A stretch of DNA of 64,000 nt from contig NZ_CP028903.1 of assembly GCF_001639105.2 (NCBI RefSeq), positions 93,269 through 157,268 of the forward strand, in the 5' to 3' direction. Positions 24,207 through 33,607 of the stretch are shown here, piece after piece. How positions within the stretch are numbered: the stretch's first letter is position 1; every line of letters starts with the position of its first letter. The notes below the pieces were generated by a model, which saw nothing but the letters and a program-made list of their open reading frames with translations, did not search any database and had not been told where the DNA came from. The translations under genes and the position numbers were made by a program. This DNA is from Azospirillum humicireducens. Lineage in GTDB: Bacteria > Pseudomonadota > Alphaproteobacteria > Azospirillales > Azospirillaceae.

Positions 24207-25172
24207 CTAGCCGCCGATGCCGAAGGAACGGTCGAGCAGAGCCGGAGCCAATGCCCCGGCAGTGAAGCTCCGCCCGCTCTCGAAGGCGGTGACGATCACG
24301 CGGGCCGGGCTGAACAGCATCGGGTCGATCTTGAAGAAGTCGAAGCCGCTGGCCGCGAACAGGTCGGCGAAGGGGCGCCCGTAGTCGGCGGAGGCCGAGC
24401 TGGGCAGTCGGGCGGCCAGATCGGCCGCGTCGTCGTCCGGCCCGTCGACCAGCAGATGGACGGTGCCGCCGAACAGGATGGCGTCGTTGGTCCGGCCCAT
24501 CGCCTGGACGAAATCGCGGCCCGGCGGCGGCAACGGTGCGCAGCCCACGCCGTCGCGCACCCGCTCCAGCGGGAAATGCAGGGCGTGCAGCTTGTGCAGC
24601 CCCACCTCCAGCACGCGGGCGACGATCTGGACGATGCCGGCCGGGCTGCGGGTCGGCGTCAGTATCAGGGTCACGCGCTCCACCGGCACGCCGCAATCGC
24701 GCGCCACCTTCTCCACCACCGATGCCGGCGGACGCTTGTCGGTCTCCAGCACCAGCACAGTACGGTCGGCCATGTCGCGGTAGCCGAGTTCGCCGAACAG
24801 CGGTTCCTTCACCGCCAGGGCGCGGCCGGGGCCGGATCCCAATGCCGAGAATTTCTCGCCCGACAGGCTCCAGCCTGCATATTGGCTGCCCAGACAGGCC
24901 AGGACCGGGTCGGCGGCGCCGACCGTCACCTGCGTGGGCCAATGGGCGAAGGGCGAATCCATGGCGATGCGCACGCTGCCGGCACCGCCCATGCAGATCT
25001 CGGCGATGCGGCGACCGGCCTCCAGGCTGCCGGGCCGGTCGATGCCGGCATCGATCACGGTGCAGCCGGCGGGATGCTGCTCCACACCGATCCGCAGCAT
25101 GGCGGCATCGGCCACAAGCGCGTGGACCAGGGGGGCGGCAAGCCGGTTAACACTGAAGGGAAGCGAGGACAT
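24207..25172 (-). CDS. mch: Methenyl-tetrahydromethanopterin cyclohydrolase
   Basis: The 321-residue enzyme hydrolyses methenyl-H4MPT to formyl-H4MPT. It is full length for Mch and carries recognisable segments such as [11 protein letters not shown] and [11 protein letters not shown]. The start at 25172 matches the family N-terminus ([10 protein letters not shown]) and lies 26 bases inside the upstream ATP-grasp gene. It is the third step of formaldehyde oxidation after Fae and MtdB, all in the same operon. Confidence 0.93.
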   Translation of the reverse strand: MSSLPFSVNRLAAPLVHALVADAAMLRIGVEQHPAGCTVIDAGIDRPGSLEAGRRIAEICMGGAGSVRIAMDSPFAHWPTQVTVGAADPVLACLGSQYAGWSLSGEKFSALGSGPGRALAVKEPLFGELGYRDMADRTVLVLETDKRPPASVVEKVARDCGVPVERVTLILTPTRSPAGIVQIVARVLEVGLHKLHALHFPLERVRDGVGCAPLPPPGRDFVQAMGRTNDAILFGGTVHLLVDGPDDDAADLAARLPSSASADYGRPFADLFAASGFDFFKIDPMLFSPARVIVTAFESGRSFTAGALAPALLDRSFGIGG

Positions 25173-26325
25173 CGGCGGTTTTCTCCAAAAGACGGGACCG
25201 GCGCGTGAAGTCCGCGACGATGTTTTCGATACGGCGGGACAGGCGGCGCCTCGCCTCCTCCTCGTCCCCGCCCCAGGCGGTGACGCTGCACAGCGGCTGT
25301 CCGGCCTCCATGACGCTGCCGGCACGGGGCAGGTCGGCGCACCAGGGAGCCCAGGCGACGGCGTCCGGCACCGTCAGCGCCGAGGCGGCGTAGGCAACCG
25401 CACCGGCGATGACGCCAGGGCGCGGTGCCCCCAGGCTCCAGCTGCGTCCCGCCGCCGCGTCGAGATGGGCGCGCATCACCCCGCCCAGCCGGTGGCGTTC
25501 GAGCAGGTCGAGCGTGGCACCCGGACGCGGGTTGACCTCCAGAACCGTCGCCGAGTCTCCGTCGACCAGAAGGTCCAGACTGTTCAGCCCGACCAGCCCG
25601 AAGGCCGCCGCCACGCGCCGCGCCGCTTCCGACAGCTGGTCGGCCAGCGCCTGCGGCAGCGCCGCCGGCAGGACCGCCCCGCCATAGCGGAACGGCGCAT
25701 CGTCCGCCGGGTCGGCCCATTGCCGGCTGATGGCCACGGTCTCGCACCGGCCGGAACGGTCGGCGACGAAGGCGACGGAGACCGCGCTGCCCGCCGCCCG
25801 CCGTTGCAGGTGATGGCCATCCGACAGCGGACCGCCGGTCCAGGGCACGATGTGCCAGCCCCCGGCCGCTCCCGTCCGCCTGATCAGCCACTCGCCCGAA
25901 ACCGCGTCCTCGGGACCCTCAGTCCGCGTTTCCGGATGGGTTATGCCCAACTCCTCCAGCCCCAGATTCGCCAGCCGCGCGGCGAAGCCGGCCGGATCCT
26001 TGACGGCGCGCACCACCTCCGCCCCGTTGCCGAGCAGATGGTAGGGACCTGCCCGCACCAGGGCGTCCAACAGGCCGGGCGCCTGCTCGAATCCCGATCC
26101 CACGACCAGACCGCTGCCGCCTGGAGCCAACGCACGCGCCGACGCGATCAACGCCTCCCCGTCGAAGCCGGCGACGGGATCGCCCGCCACCCGGCGGGCA
26201 GGGACCGGCACATCGGCGTCGCCGAACAGATCCAGCGTCGCCGCCATGGCTCCGGTCCGCGCGACCGCTTGGGCGATGGCACGTCCCGACAGGGCGGCGA
26301 CCAGGATCACGCCGCTTTCCGGCAT
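25147..26325 (-). CDS. ATP-grasp domain protein of the methanopterin island
   Basis: The 392-residue protein ends its ATP-grasp region with [15 protein letters not shown] and has a conserved-looking [11 protein letters not shown] segment early on. Such genes sit between mtdB and mch in other H4MPT clusters and are thought to act in cofactor assembly; the substrate is not known to me. It overlaps mtdB by 19 bases and mch by 26 bases, so the three are translationally coupled. Confidence 0.75.
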   Translation of the reverse strand: MPESGVILVAALSGRAIAQAVARTGAMAATLDLFGDADVPVPARRVAGDPVAGFDGEALIASARALAPGGSGLVVGSGFEQAPGLLDALVRAGPYHLLGNGAEVVRAVKDPAGFAARLANLGLEELGITHPETRTEGPEDAVSGEWLIRRTGAAGGWHIVPWTGGPLSDGHHLQRRAAGSAVSVAFVADRSGRCETVAISRQWADPADDAPFRYGGAVLPAALPQALADQLSEAARRVAAAFGLVGLNSLDLLVDGDSATVLEVNPRPGATLDLLERHRLGGVMRAHLDAAAGRSWSLGAPRPGVIAGAVAYAASALTVPDAVAWAPWCADLPRAGSVMEAGQPLCSVTAWGGDEEEARRRLSRRIENIVADFTRRSRLLEKTADVLASLQC

Positions 26326-27209
26326 TGGGCGCGGGCCAGGGCGAAGGCGTCGTCGAAGGCCAGATAGACCGGCTTCGCCGCCTCGCGCATCGCCTTGAAC
26401 AGGCCATGCTGGGTCTTGAACTTCACGTTCCCGATGGCGAGCGCACCGATGCCGACCGCATGGGTCCCCTCGATGGCAGCGCCATCGCTGAAGGCGTCGA
26501 CGCCTTCCACCCCGGCCGGCGGCACGGCGTTCACGTCTGCCACAACCCTGACCGAGGGGGCGGCGGCGATCTGCGCGCGGCTCAGCACCTGCACGCCGGC
26601 ACGGGCGACGGCCAGCACCACGTCGGTCTCCACCAGGATGGCGGCCTTGTGCGCGTCGGTCGACCCGTCCACCGCGCCCAGCGTTACGCCGAAGCGCTGA
26701 CGGTAGGAGTCCGCACGCTCGGCGACGGACGCGGCGCCGTCATGGCCGACCAGCCGCACCGACGCTCCAGCGCGCGCCGCCAGCACCGCCGCGACACCGC
26801 CCACCGGTCCCTTGCCGCCGAACACCGCGACCCTGGCCCCGGCCAGCCCCATGCCGGCCTTTTCGAGCTGGGCCTCGACCTTGGCGATCATCGCCGCGGC
26901 GGTGGTATAGGCTCCCGACGGGTCGGCGAAGACCGAGATTTCGAACGGCGGCACCATGGCGCCGCGCGCCGCCTCCAGCATGTCCAGTGCCTTCAGAATG
27001 TCGCGGCCGGCAATGAACAGACCCGTCCGCTTGGCGTCGCCCGGCGCGCGGGAAAAAATCATGTCCTGGACAAGACCCGGCACTTCTCCAGTCTCGACAT
27101 TGGTATATGGAACCACAACGCCATATCCGGCATCGCATGCCATGTTGATATCGAATGGACTGACCGCCTTTACTGGAGTAATAGCGTGAATGATATAGGG
27201 CTTTTCCAT
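26307..27209 (-). CDS. mtdB: NAD(P)-dependent methylene-tetrahydromethanopterin dehydrogenase
   Basis: The 300-residue enzyme oxidises methylene-H4MPT to methenyl-H4MPT. The nucleotide-binding fingerprint VFGGKGPVGGVAAVLAARAG sits near residue 128, and the N-terminus MEKPYIIHAITP is typical of MtdB rather than the smaller folate-type MtdA. The RBS AAGGAC lies in the loop of a 9-bp hairpin that ends on the start codon, which may regulate translation. It follows mptG by 50 bases. Confidence 0.92.
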   Translation of the reverse strand: MEKPYIIHAITPVKAVSPFDINMACDAGYGVVVPYTNVETGEVPGLVQDMIFSRAPGDAKRTGLFIAGRDILKALDMLEAARGAMVPPFEISVFADPSGAYTTAAAMIAKVEAQLEKAGMGLAGARVAVFGGKGPVGGVAAVLAARAGASVRLVGHDGAASVAERADSYRQRFGVTLGAVDGSTDAHKAAILVETDVVLAVARAGVQVLSRAQIAAAPSVRVVADVNAVPPAGVEGVDAFSDGAAIEGTHAVGIGALAIGNVKFKTQHGLFKAMREAAKPVYLAFDDAFALARAQCRKAA

Positions 27210-27234
27210 GAAACGAAGTCCTTGGTTCGCTTCA
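27209..27234 (-). promoter_or_regulatory. Hairpin presenting the mtdB ribosome-binding site
   Basis: In the mtdB leader RNA the arms UGAAGCGAA and UUCGUUUCA (27234 down to 27226 and 27217 down to 27209) pair over 9 bp with one G-U wobble. The 8-base loop CCAAGGAC contains the Shine-Dalgarno, and the last paired base is the A of the ATG. Such an arrangement could tune translation of mtdB relative to mptG. Confidence 0.55.
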
Positions 27235-27259
27235 TGGCACTGTCTTTCACCTCACTTCG

Positions 27260-28294
27260 TCACGCTGTCTTTTTTGCGACTGTTTCATATCCGGAAGCGA
27301 CCGCTCCGCGTCCGGACATGGTCTCCACCACCGCGCCATGGTTCCGCCCCCGGCAGACGACGAAGCGCAGATTGGTCCGTGTCCGCCAGCGCGCCTGCGC
27401 GTCCTCCGCGGCACGCTCCGCCGATCCGGCATCGCCGAAGATCGCGAATCCGGTCGGTCCCCAGGAGCTCTGTCCGACTCCAGCAGCGCCGGCCAACGGC
27501 AGCCATCGCAACACCTCGGCCACATCCGGGCTGCTGAAGCGCCCACCTTGTGCCGGAGCGAAATGGTCGCCGACCACGCTCTGCAATTCCGTCACCGCGG
27601 CACCGAAGCGAACCGCGTCCTCCTCCGCCAGCGCGGGCAGCCCGACCATCAGCGCCAGCCGGCACAGATAGGCCGCCTTGTCCGCCGGGAAGGGCGGCAG
27701 ATCGCGGAAGGCGACGGTTTCGGCCGTGCCGGACAGGCCACGGTTGGCATCGTCGAACACCAGCAGCATCCGCCACGCCTCCGGCAGGGCCATTCGGCTG
27801 ATGACGGGCGGCGGCTCGTCCAGAGCGCCCTTGCCGCCATCCAGGATGACGCCGCCCTGTTCGAAGGCACCGACGCCGATCCCCGACCGCGCCCCGCGGT
27901 CGAGCAGGCTGGCGACCCGGCGCGGCGGCAGCGGGCGGCCGGTCATCGCCGACAGGGCAGCGCCGACAGCCAAGGCCAGCTGGGTTCCCGACCCCAGCCC
28001 GGAATGGGAGGGAATCGTCCGGCCGAAGCGCAGGGAATACCGGTCCTTCAGAGCCAGAGCATCGCACAGCCGATCGAGATATCCCCTCGCACGGTCGGCC
28101 TTGTGGTCCGGACCGTCGCCCGCCGAGTCGCCTCGTGCCAGCGTCAGTTCCGTTCCCAGCCCGTCGAGCGTCAGGCCCAGGCTGCCGAAACGGCGGCCCA
28201 ATCCGCCTTCCATGTCGAGGAATCCAAGATGCAGCCGGGCGGGCACCTCCACCCGCACCGCGTCGACCGTCTTTCGCTGTTCGCCGCAAATCAT
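27260..28294 (-). CDS. mptG: Beta-ribofuranosylaminobenzene 5'-phosphate synthase
   Basis: The 344-residue GHMP-like protein has the glycine/serine-rich loop IPSHSGLGSGTQLALAVG near residues 114-131 and the ARLHLGFLD N-terminal segment of RFA-P synthases. The enzyme condenses p-aminobenzoate with PRPP in the committed step of tetrahydromethanopterin synthesis. It opens the minus-strand operon that continues with mtdB, mch and fae, and is divergent from fhcB across a 219-bp AT-rich region. The p-aminobenzoate supply gene pabB is 10 kb away. Confidence 0.88.
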   Translation of the reverse strand: MICGEQRKTVDAVRVEVPARLHLGFLDMEGGLGRRFGSLGLTLDGLGTELTLARGDSAGDGPDHKADRARGYLDRLCDALALKDRYSLRFGRTIPSHSGLGSGTQLALAVGAALSAMTGRPLPPRRVASLLDRGARSGIGVGAFEQGGVILDGGKGALDEPPPVISRMALPEAWRMLLVFDDANRGLSGTAETVAFRDLPPFPADKAAYLCRLALMVGLPALAEEDAVRFGAAVTELQSVVGDHFAPAQGGRFSSPDVAEVLRWLPLAGAAGVGQSSWGPTGFAIFGDAGSAERAAEDAQARWRTRTNLRFVVCRGRNHGAVVETMSGRGAVASGYETVAKKTA

Positions 28295-28382
28295 GGCCTA
28301 CCTGTCGCAAAAGCCAAGGCGACCAGCCGCCTTTCCGACATAATAAAATCGACAGCGATAAAATCAATGATTTCAGTGATAG

Positions 28383-28396
28383 AAATTTGCAAATTT
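28383..28396. promoter_or_regulatory. 14-bp perfect palindrome in the mptG/fhcB divergent region
   Basis: AAATTTGCAAATTT is a perfect palindrome roughly central in the AT-rich 28295-28513 interval between the divergent mptG and fhcB operons. Direct repeats of ATAAAATC lie just to its left. The position suggests an operator serving both halves of the formaldehyde pathway; the regulator could be the GlxA/AraC protein at 33608, but this is only inferred. Confidence 0.5.
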
Positions 28397-28513
28397 GTAG
28401 TAACGATATGAAAATTCGATCTTGTACTCTCGTTCACTCGATGAATAGAGAGGTTTCTATATGCATTTTCTGCTGACTTCTTCTCCATCTATATCATGCG
28501 CGGAGTTTAGGAC

Positions 28514-29857
28514 ATGGACAGCGTAATCGGCGGGTCCGATCTTCCGCCTCTGATGAGCGATGTCGTTTGCCCGTTCTGCGCAATGGCCTGCGACGACCTG
28601 ACGGTTGCCCGCGATCAGCTCGGCCAGCTCAGGGTGACCGCCAATGGCTGCGCACGGGCGCGCACCTTGTTCGCCCTTCCGACATTGCCGGCCCACTGCT
28701 TCATCAAGGGCCGCGCCGTTCCGCTCGATGCCGCGCTCGACGCGGCAGCGGTATTGCTGCGGAACGCCGCCTCTCCCGCCATCGGAGGGCTGGCCGCCGA
28801 CACCGAAGGGATCTCCGCGGCCCTGGCGCTGGCCGAGCGGCTGCATGCGGTCGTCGACCACGCCGCGTCCGACAGCCTGTTCCACGGCCTGCGCGCCCTC
28901 CAGGTGACCGGCGCCATGACCGCGACCTTCGGCGAGCTGCGCAACCGCGCCGACCTGTTCGTTCTGTTCGGGACGGAGTTCGAGCGCCACGCCCCCCGCC
29001 TGTTCGACCGCATCGTCCATCCGCCATCGGCCTTGTTTCGCGATGCCGGCGCCGCGCGCGGCTTCCTCATCGGTCCCGGCGACGGCCCGGCGCCGGAAGG
29101 GTTCGAGCGGCTGGCCGCCGACCTGATCCACGCCCCCGCCATCGCCGCCGCCCTGTCGCAGCTGGTGTCCGGCGAAAGACCGCGCGGCGACCGGGTGGGC
29201 GGCATCGCGATGGAGGATCTCGCACGGGTCGCCGCCGCGTTGCGCGAAGCACGGTTCGGCGTCGTCGGCTGGATCGCCGCCACCCTGGACCCGGCGGCCG
29301 GTGATATCGCCATCGAAGCCTTCAACCGGCTGGTCGTGACCGCCAATGCCGCCACCCGCTGCGCCGGCTTCCCGCTGGGCGGCAAGGGCAATGCACTCGG
29401 GGCCAACTATGTGTGCGCCTGGCAGTATGGCGTGCCGCTGCGCTCCCGCCTGGGGGCCGGCCCACCGGAACACGATCCGTTGCGCTACCGGCTGAAAAGC
29501 CTGCTGGCCGGGGGCGAGGTCGATGCGCTGGTCTGGCTGTCGGCACTGAACGGCGCGGAGGTGCCGGACACGCGCACGCCGATGATCGTGCTGGCCCGCC
29601 CGGGACAGCCCTTGCCCTACGATCCCGACGTGCTGATCCCGGTCGCCATACCCGGCCTCGACCATGCCGGCAGCATCCACCGCGCCGACGGAGTCGCCGC
29701 CCTGCCGCTGCGCCGGCTGCGGTCCGCCCCATCATCGCCCGCCCCCTCATCACACGCCACGACGCTGCCGACCGCCGCGGCAGTGCTGACTGCGCTGCTC
29801 GACCGGCTTCCCAGTTCCCCTCTTCCCGCCCTGGTCCGGGAGACAGCGCATGTCTGA
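28514..29857 (+). CDS. fhcB: Formyltransferase/hydrolase complex subunit B
   Basis: The 447-residue protein is the bacterial relative of archaeal formylmethanofuran dehydrogenase subunit B. The N-terminal CPFCAMACDD plus a later Cys (NGCARAR) reproduce the iron-sulfur motif region. The bacterial complex hydrolyses formyl-methylofuran to formate and does not need the redox chemistry of the archaeal enzyme. First gene of fhcBADC; the next gene starts 8 bases inside it. Confidence 0.92.
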   Translation: MDSVIGGSDLPPLMSDVVCPFCAMACDDLTVARDQLGQLRVTANGCARARTLFALPTLPAHCFIKGRAVPLDAALDAAAVLLRNAASPAIGGLAADTEGISAALALAERLHAVVDHAASDSLFHGLRALQVTGAMTATFGELRNRADLFVLFGTEFERHAPRLFDRIVHPPSALFRDAGAARGFLIGPGDGPAPEGFERLAADLIHAPAIAAALSQLVSGERPRGDRVGGIAMEDLARVAAALREARFGVVGWIAATLDPAAGDIAIEAFNRLVVTANAATRCAGFPLGGKGNALGANYVCAWQYGVPLRSRLGAGPPEHDPLRYRLKSLLAGGEVDALVWLSALNGAEVPDTRTPMIVLARPGQPLPYDPDVLIPVAIPGLDHAGSIHRADGVAALPLRRLRSAPSSPAPSSHATTLPTAAAVLTALLDRLPSSPLPALVRETAHV

Positions 29858-31550
29858 CGCCTACACCCTGCTGCGCGGCGGCCGCGTCTGCGACCCCGCC
29901 GGGGCTGCGGACGGCACCTCTCTGCACGAGCCGCCGCGCGATCTCTACCTTAAGAACGGCCGCATCGCCGCGACGCCACCGGAGGATGCCCGCATCGGTG
30001 AGGTGATCGACCTTGACGGCCGCATCGTCATGGCCGGCGCCATCGACATCCACAGCCACATCGGCGGCGGCAAGGTGAACCTCGCCCGCCTGCTGCTTCC
30101 GGAGGAACATCGCGAGCACGGCAGCGGCCCGGACGGCCTGCGCCGGTCCGGCAGCGGCCTGTTCACCCCGTCCAGCTTCGTCACCGGCTACCGCTATGCC
30201 GAGATGGGCTACACGGCGGCGTTCGAGCCGGCGATGCTGCCCTCCAATGCGCGCCACACCCATCTGGAGCTGGCGGACGTCCCGATCATCGACAAGGGCT
30301 GCTATGCGGTCCTGGGCAACGACGATTTCCTGCTGGAGCGGCTGGCCGCCGGAGCAACGCAGTCGGAGGTCAACGACTATGTCGCCTGGATCCTACACGC
30401 CACCCAGGCGGTCGGCGTCAAGGTGGTGAACCCCGGCGGCATCAGCGCCTTCAAGTTCAACCAACGCCGGCTGGACCTGGACGAGGCGCATCCCCATTAC
30501 GGGATTACGCCGCGCCGCATCCTGACCACGCTGGCCACCGCGCTGTCCGACCTGGGCGTGCCCCACCCGCTGCACATCCATTGCAACAATCTGGGCATCC
30601 CCGGCAACGAATCGGTGACGCGCGACACCATCGCCGCCCTCGACGGGCTGCCCGCCCACCTGACCCACCTGCAGTTCCACAGCTACGGGACGGAGGGCGA
30701 CCGCCGCTTCTCCTCGGCCGCCGCCGAGATCGCGGAATCGGTGAATCGCAGCCCGAATATCTCGGTCGATGTCGGTCAGATCGTCTTCGGCCAGACCATC
30801 ACCGCGTCGGCCGACATCATGTCGCAGTTCCGCAACAGCGGCCTCGCCAGCCCGCGCAAATGGCTGTGCACCGACATCGAATGCGACGGCGGCTGCGGGC
30901 TGGTGCCATTCCGCTACCGCGACAAGGCCTTCGTCAACGCCCTGCAATGGGCGATCGGGCTGGAGCTGTTCCTGCTGATCGAGGATCCCTGGCGGGTTTA
31001 TCTGACCACCGACCATCCCAATGGCGGCCCCTTCACCAGCTATCCGCACCTGATCCGGCTGCTGATGGACCGCAGTTTCCGCAACGAGCAGCTGGCGCGG
31101 ATCAACCCCGACGTGGCGGCGCACAGCCGGCTCGGCGCAATAGACCGCGAATACACGCTGGAGGAGATCGCCATCATGACCCGCGCCGGCCCCGCCCGCG
31201 TGCTGGGGCTGCGCGACCGCGGCCATCTGCGCCCCGGCGCCGTCGCCGACGTGGTGGTGTATGACGATCTGCCCGACCGCGAGGCGATGTTCGCCGCCCC
31301 TGCGCTGGTGTTCAAGAACGGCCGGCTGGTGGCACGGAACGGACAACTGACAGCCACCGGCTGGGGCGACACCATCGTCGTCCGGCCGGAGTTCGATGCC
31401 GCCATCGAGCGGCGGCTGAAGCCCTGGTTCGAGGATCACCAGACCGTGCGGCTCGGCAACTTCCGCATCGCGGACGGCGAGATCCTCGACCATGGCCGCG
31501 GCGGCCTGTCCATCGTTCCGACCCTGACGGCGTCCGACTCATGCTTCTGA
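29850..31550 (+). CDS. fhcA: Formyltransferase/hydrolase complex subunit A
   Basis: The 566-residue amidohydrolase-fold subunit (FwdA-like) carries the hydrolytic site that frees formate from formyl-methylofuran. Metal-ligand motif DIHSHIGGGKVN lies near residues 67-78, with LHIHCNNLG and THLQFHSYG farther on. It overlaps fhcB by 8 and fhcD by 10 bases. The length and motifs match bacterial FhcA. Confidence 0.93.
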   Translation: MSDAYTLLRGGRVCDPAGAADGTSLHEPPRDLYLKNGRIAATPPEDARIGEVIDLDGRIVMAGAIDIHSHIGGGKVNLARLLLPEEHREHGSGPDGLRRSGSGLFTPSSFVTGYRYAEMGYTAAFEPAMLPSNARHTHLELADVPIIDKGCYAVLGNDDFLLERLAAGATQSEVNDYVAWILHATQAVGVKVVNPGGISAFKFNQRRLDLDEAHPHYGITPRRILTTLATALSDLGVPHPLHIHCNNLGIPGNESVTRDTIAALDGLPAHLTHLQFHSYGTEGDRRFSSAAAEIAESVNRSPNISVDVGQIVFGQTITASADIMSQFRNSGLASPRKWLCTDIECDGGCGLVPFRYRDKAFVNALQWAIGLELFLLIEDPWRVYLTTDHPNGGPFTSYPHLIRLLMDRSFRNEQLARINPDVAAHSRLGAIDREYTLEEIAIMTRAGPARVLGLRDRGHLRPGAVADVVVYDDLPDREAMFAAPALVFKNGRLVARNGQLTATGWGDTIVVRPEFDAAIERRLKPWFEDHQTVRLGNFRIADGEILDHGRGGLSIVPTLTASDSCF

Positions 31551-32446
31551 ACGGCATCCACATCGAGAACACCTATGCCGAAGCCTTCGACATGAAGGCG
31601 ACGCGGCTGATCGTCACCGCCGACACGCCGGCCTGGGCCCGTCATGCCGGCATGGCGGCGACCGGCTTCGCCACCTCGGTCATCGCCTGCGGCTGCGAAG
31701 CCGGAATCGAGCGGGAACTGACGCCGGAGGAAACCCCGGACGGGCGCCCCGGCGTCGCCCTGCTGTTCTTCGCCACCGGGCGCAGCGTGCTGGGCAAGCA
31801 GGTGGAGACCCGCCTTGGCCAGTGCATCCTGACCTGCCCCGGCACCGCCTGTTTCTCCGGAGTGCCGCGCGGCGCCAAGGAGGACCTGATCCCGCTGGGC
31901 CGCAAGCTGCGCTACTTCGGCGACGGGCAGCAGATGTCGAAGCTACTGGGTGACCGGCGCTATTGGCGCATTCCGGTGATGGACGGTGAGTTCCTGGTCG
32001 AGGAATCGAGCTGGAGCGTCCCGGCGGTCGGCGGCGGCAATCTTCTGATCCTCGCCGATGCCCGGATGGCGGCGCTGGAGGCGGCGGAAGCGGCGGCGGA
32101 CGCCATGCGCGCCGTGCCCAACGTGGTGTTGCCCTTCCCCGGCGGGGTCGTCCGCTCCGGCTCCAAGGTGGGTGCGAAGTACAAGGGGATGCCTGCCTCC
32201 ACCAACGACGCCTATTGCCCGACGCTGCGCGGCCTGCCCCGCTCCCGCCTTCCGGCCGAGGTCGAATCGGTGCTGGAGATCGTCATCGACGGGCTGACCG
32301 CAGCCGATGTCGCGGCCGCCACCACCGCCGGGTTGAAATGCCTGATCGGGCGCGGTCGCGGCTCCGGCGTCTGGGGCGTCACCGCCGGCAATTACGGCGG
32401 CAAGCTGGGCCGCCACCACTTCCACCTTCACGAGCTGCTGCCATGA
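31541..32446 (+). CDS. fhcD: Formylmethanofuran:tetrahydromethanopterin formyltransferase, Fhc subunit D
   Basis: The 301-residue Ftr homologue transfers the formyl group from formyl-H4MPT (made by Mch) to methylofuran. The N-terminus MLLNGIHIENTYAEAFDMKA and the segment GGGNLLILADARM are typical. It ends in an ATGA overlap with fhcC. It links the pterin half of the route with the furan half. Confidence 0.94.
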   Translation: MLLNGIHIENTYAEAFDMKATRLIVTADTPAWARHAGMAATGFATSVIACGCEAGIERELTPEETPDGRPGVALLFFATGRSVLGKQVETRLGQCILTCPGTACFSGVPRGAKEDLIPLGRKLRYFGDGQQMSKLLGDRRYWRIPVMDGEFLVEESSWSVPAVGGGNLLILADARMAALEAAEAAADAMRAVPNVVLPFPGGVVRSGSKVGAKYKGMPASTNDAYCPTLRGLPRSRLPAEVESVLEIVIDGLTAADVAAATTAGLKCLIGRGRGSGVWGVTAGNYGGKLGRHHFHLHELLP

Positions 32447-33252
32447 GCGTGCTGAGCTTCCGCCTGAAAGGCCCGTTGACCGGCCGCGTCGACGCCTCTC
32501 CCCTGCTGCCGCACCGGCTGGCGGAGCTGGACATGGCGGAGATCGCCGCCTTGCCGCTGCGGCACGGGCGGGGCCATGTCGCCGTGGGCGACCTGTTCGA
32601 GCTGTCCGGCAGGCCGGGCGATGTCGTCGAATTGGAGGGCGACGGGCGGCTCGACTTCGTCGGCGCCGGACTGACGGCCGGCACCATCCGGGTCGCCGGA
32701 CCGGTCGGCCACCGCGTCGGCACCGGCATGAGCGGCGGCACCCTCGTCGTGGACGGGGCGGCGGGGCTGGCGGCGGGCGCCGCCATGCGCGGCGGCCTGC
32801 TGTTCATCGGCGGAAATGCCGGCGATGGGCTGGGCGGCGCGCTGCCAGGGGAGCGGACGGGGATGACGGGTGGACGGATCCTGGTCCATGGCAGATGCGG
32901 CGACCGCGTCGGCGAACGCATGCGCCGCGGACTGATCGCGGTCGGCGGCGATGCAGGCGCCTATGCCGCCCTGCACATGAATGCCGGCAGCCTGGTGATC
33001 GGCGGCACGCCGGGGCCGGCCACCGGTCATGGCATGCGAAACGGAACCGTCCTGTTCCGCGGCGAAGTCGATCCGCTGCCTGGCTTTGCCGATTGCGGCC
33101 TCAATCAACTGCCGTTCCTGTCGCTCCTGGACAACCATCTGTCCGAACTGGAGGGAGTGCCGCCGACCTGCCGGGGCCTGACCGGACGGGCGCGCCGCTG
33201 GCTGGGCGACCGCGGCTTCGGCGGACGCGGCGAACTGCTGGCCTGCCTCTGA
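32443..33252 (+). CDS. fhcC: Formyltransferase/hydrolase complex subunit C
   Basis: The 269-residue FwdC-like protein consists mainly of glycine-rich beta-helix repeats (GXXGXXXG type), such as HRVGTGMSGGTLVVDG and GRCGDRVGERM, the same fold as the C-terminal domain of glutamate synthase. It provides a structural scaffold in the Fhc complex. The start at 32443 is set by the ATGA overlap with fhcD. Confidence 0.92.
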   Translation: MSVLSFRLKGPLTGRVDASPLLPHRLAELDMAEIAALPLRHGRGHVAVGDLFELSGRPGDVVELEGDGRLDFVGAGLTAGTIRVAGPVGHRVGTGMSGGTLVVDGAAGLAAGAAMRGGLLFIGGNAGDGLGGALPGERTGMTGGRILVHGRCGDRVGERMRRGLIAVGGDAGAYAALHMNAGSLVIGGTPGPATGHGMRNGTVLFRGEVDPLPGFADCGLNQLPFLSLLDNHLSELEGVPPTCRGLTGRARRWLGDRGFGGRGELLACL

Positions 33253-33607
33253 CATCTCCACCGCGATGGCTCGTCTGGAAGAGCCGCATCGACGCGGGTG
33301 GGGCCAGCGCACATGGGCATGCAAACCGGCAGGCAATCGTTCGTTAGCTAATGATTGTGCTTGAAAACAATCCGGATCCGCGCAAACGTCGTTCTTCTTC
33401 AAGAATTATGTCCGCTTTGTTCAATGTGTCCGGCCTCTTCCTGCGTACGCTCCTTGTCATAAAACTTTGATGGTGCGGAACAGGATTTCCTCCCGCCCAT
33501 CCGAACGTGGCCGCCCGACAAACAAGGCCACGGGAAAGCAGCGTGTTCGCCGACCATTCGCGACCCACGACAATACGAGCAGGAATGCGGAAGAGGGGCA
33601 CGGGACG
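33253..33607. other. 355-bp region between fhcC and the second GlxA/AraC regulator
   Basis: No gene is supported here. A short imperfect hairpin (GCTC/GAGC core, about 33264-33291) lies just after fhcC and may be the end of the fhc transcript. The centre is relatively AT-rich, with a TTAGCTAA palindrome near 33344-33351 and CTTGAA/TTCAAG arms around 33360-33404, probably the promoter region of the regulator. Confidence 0.35.
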
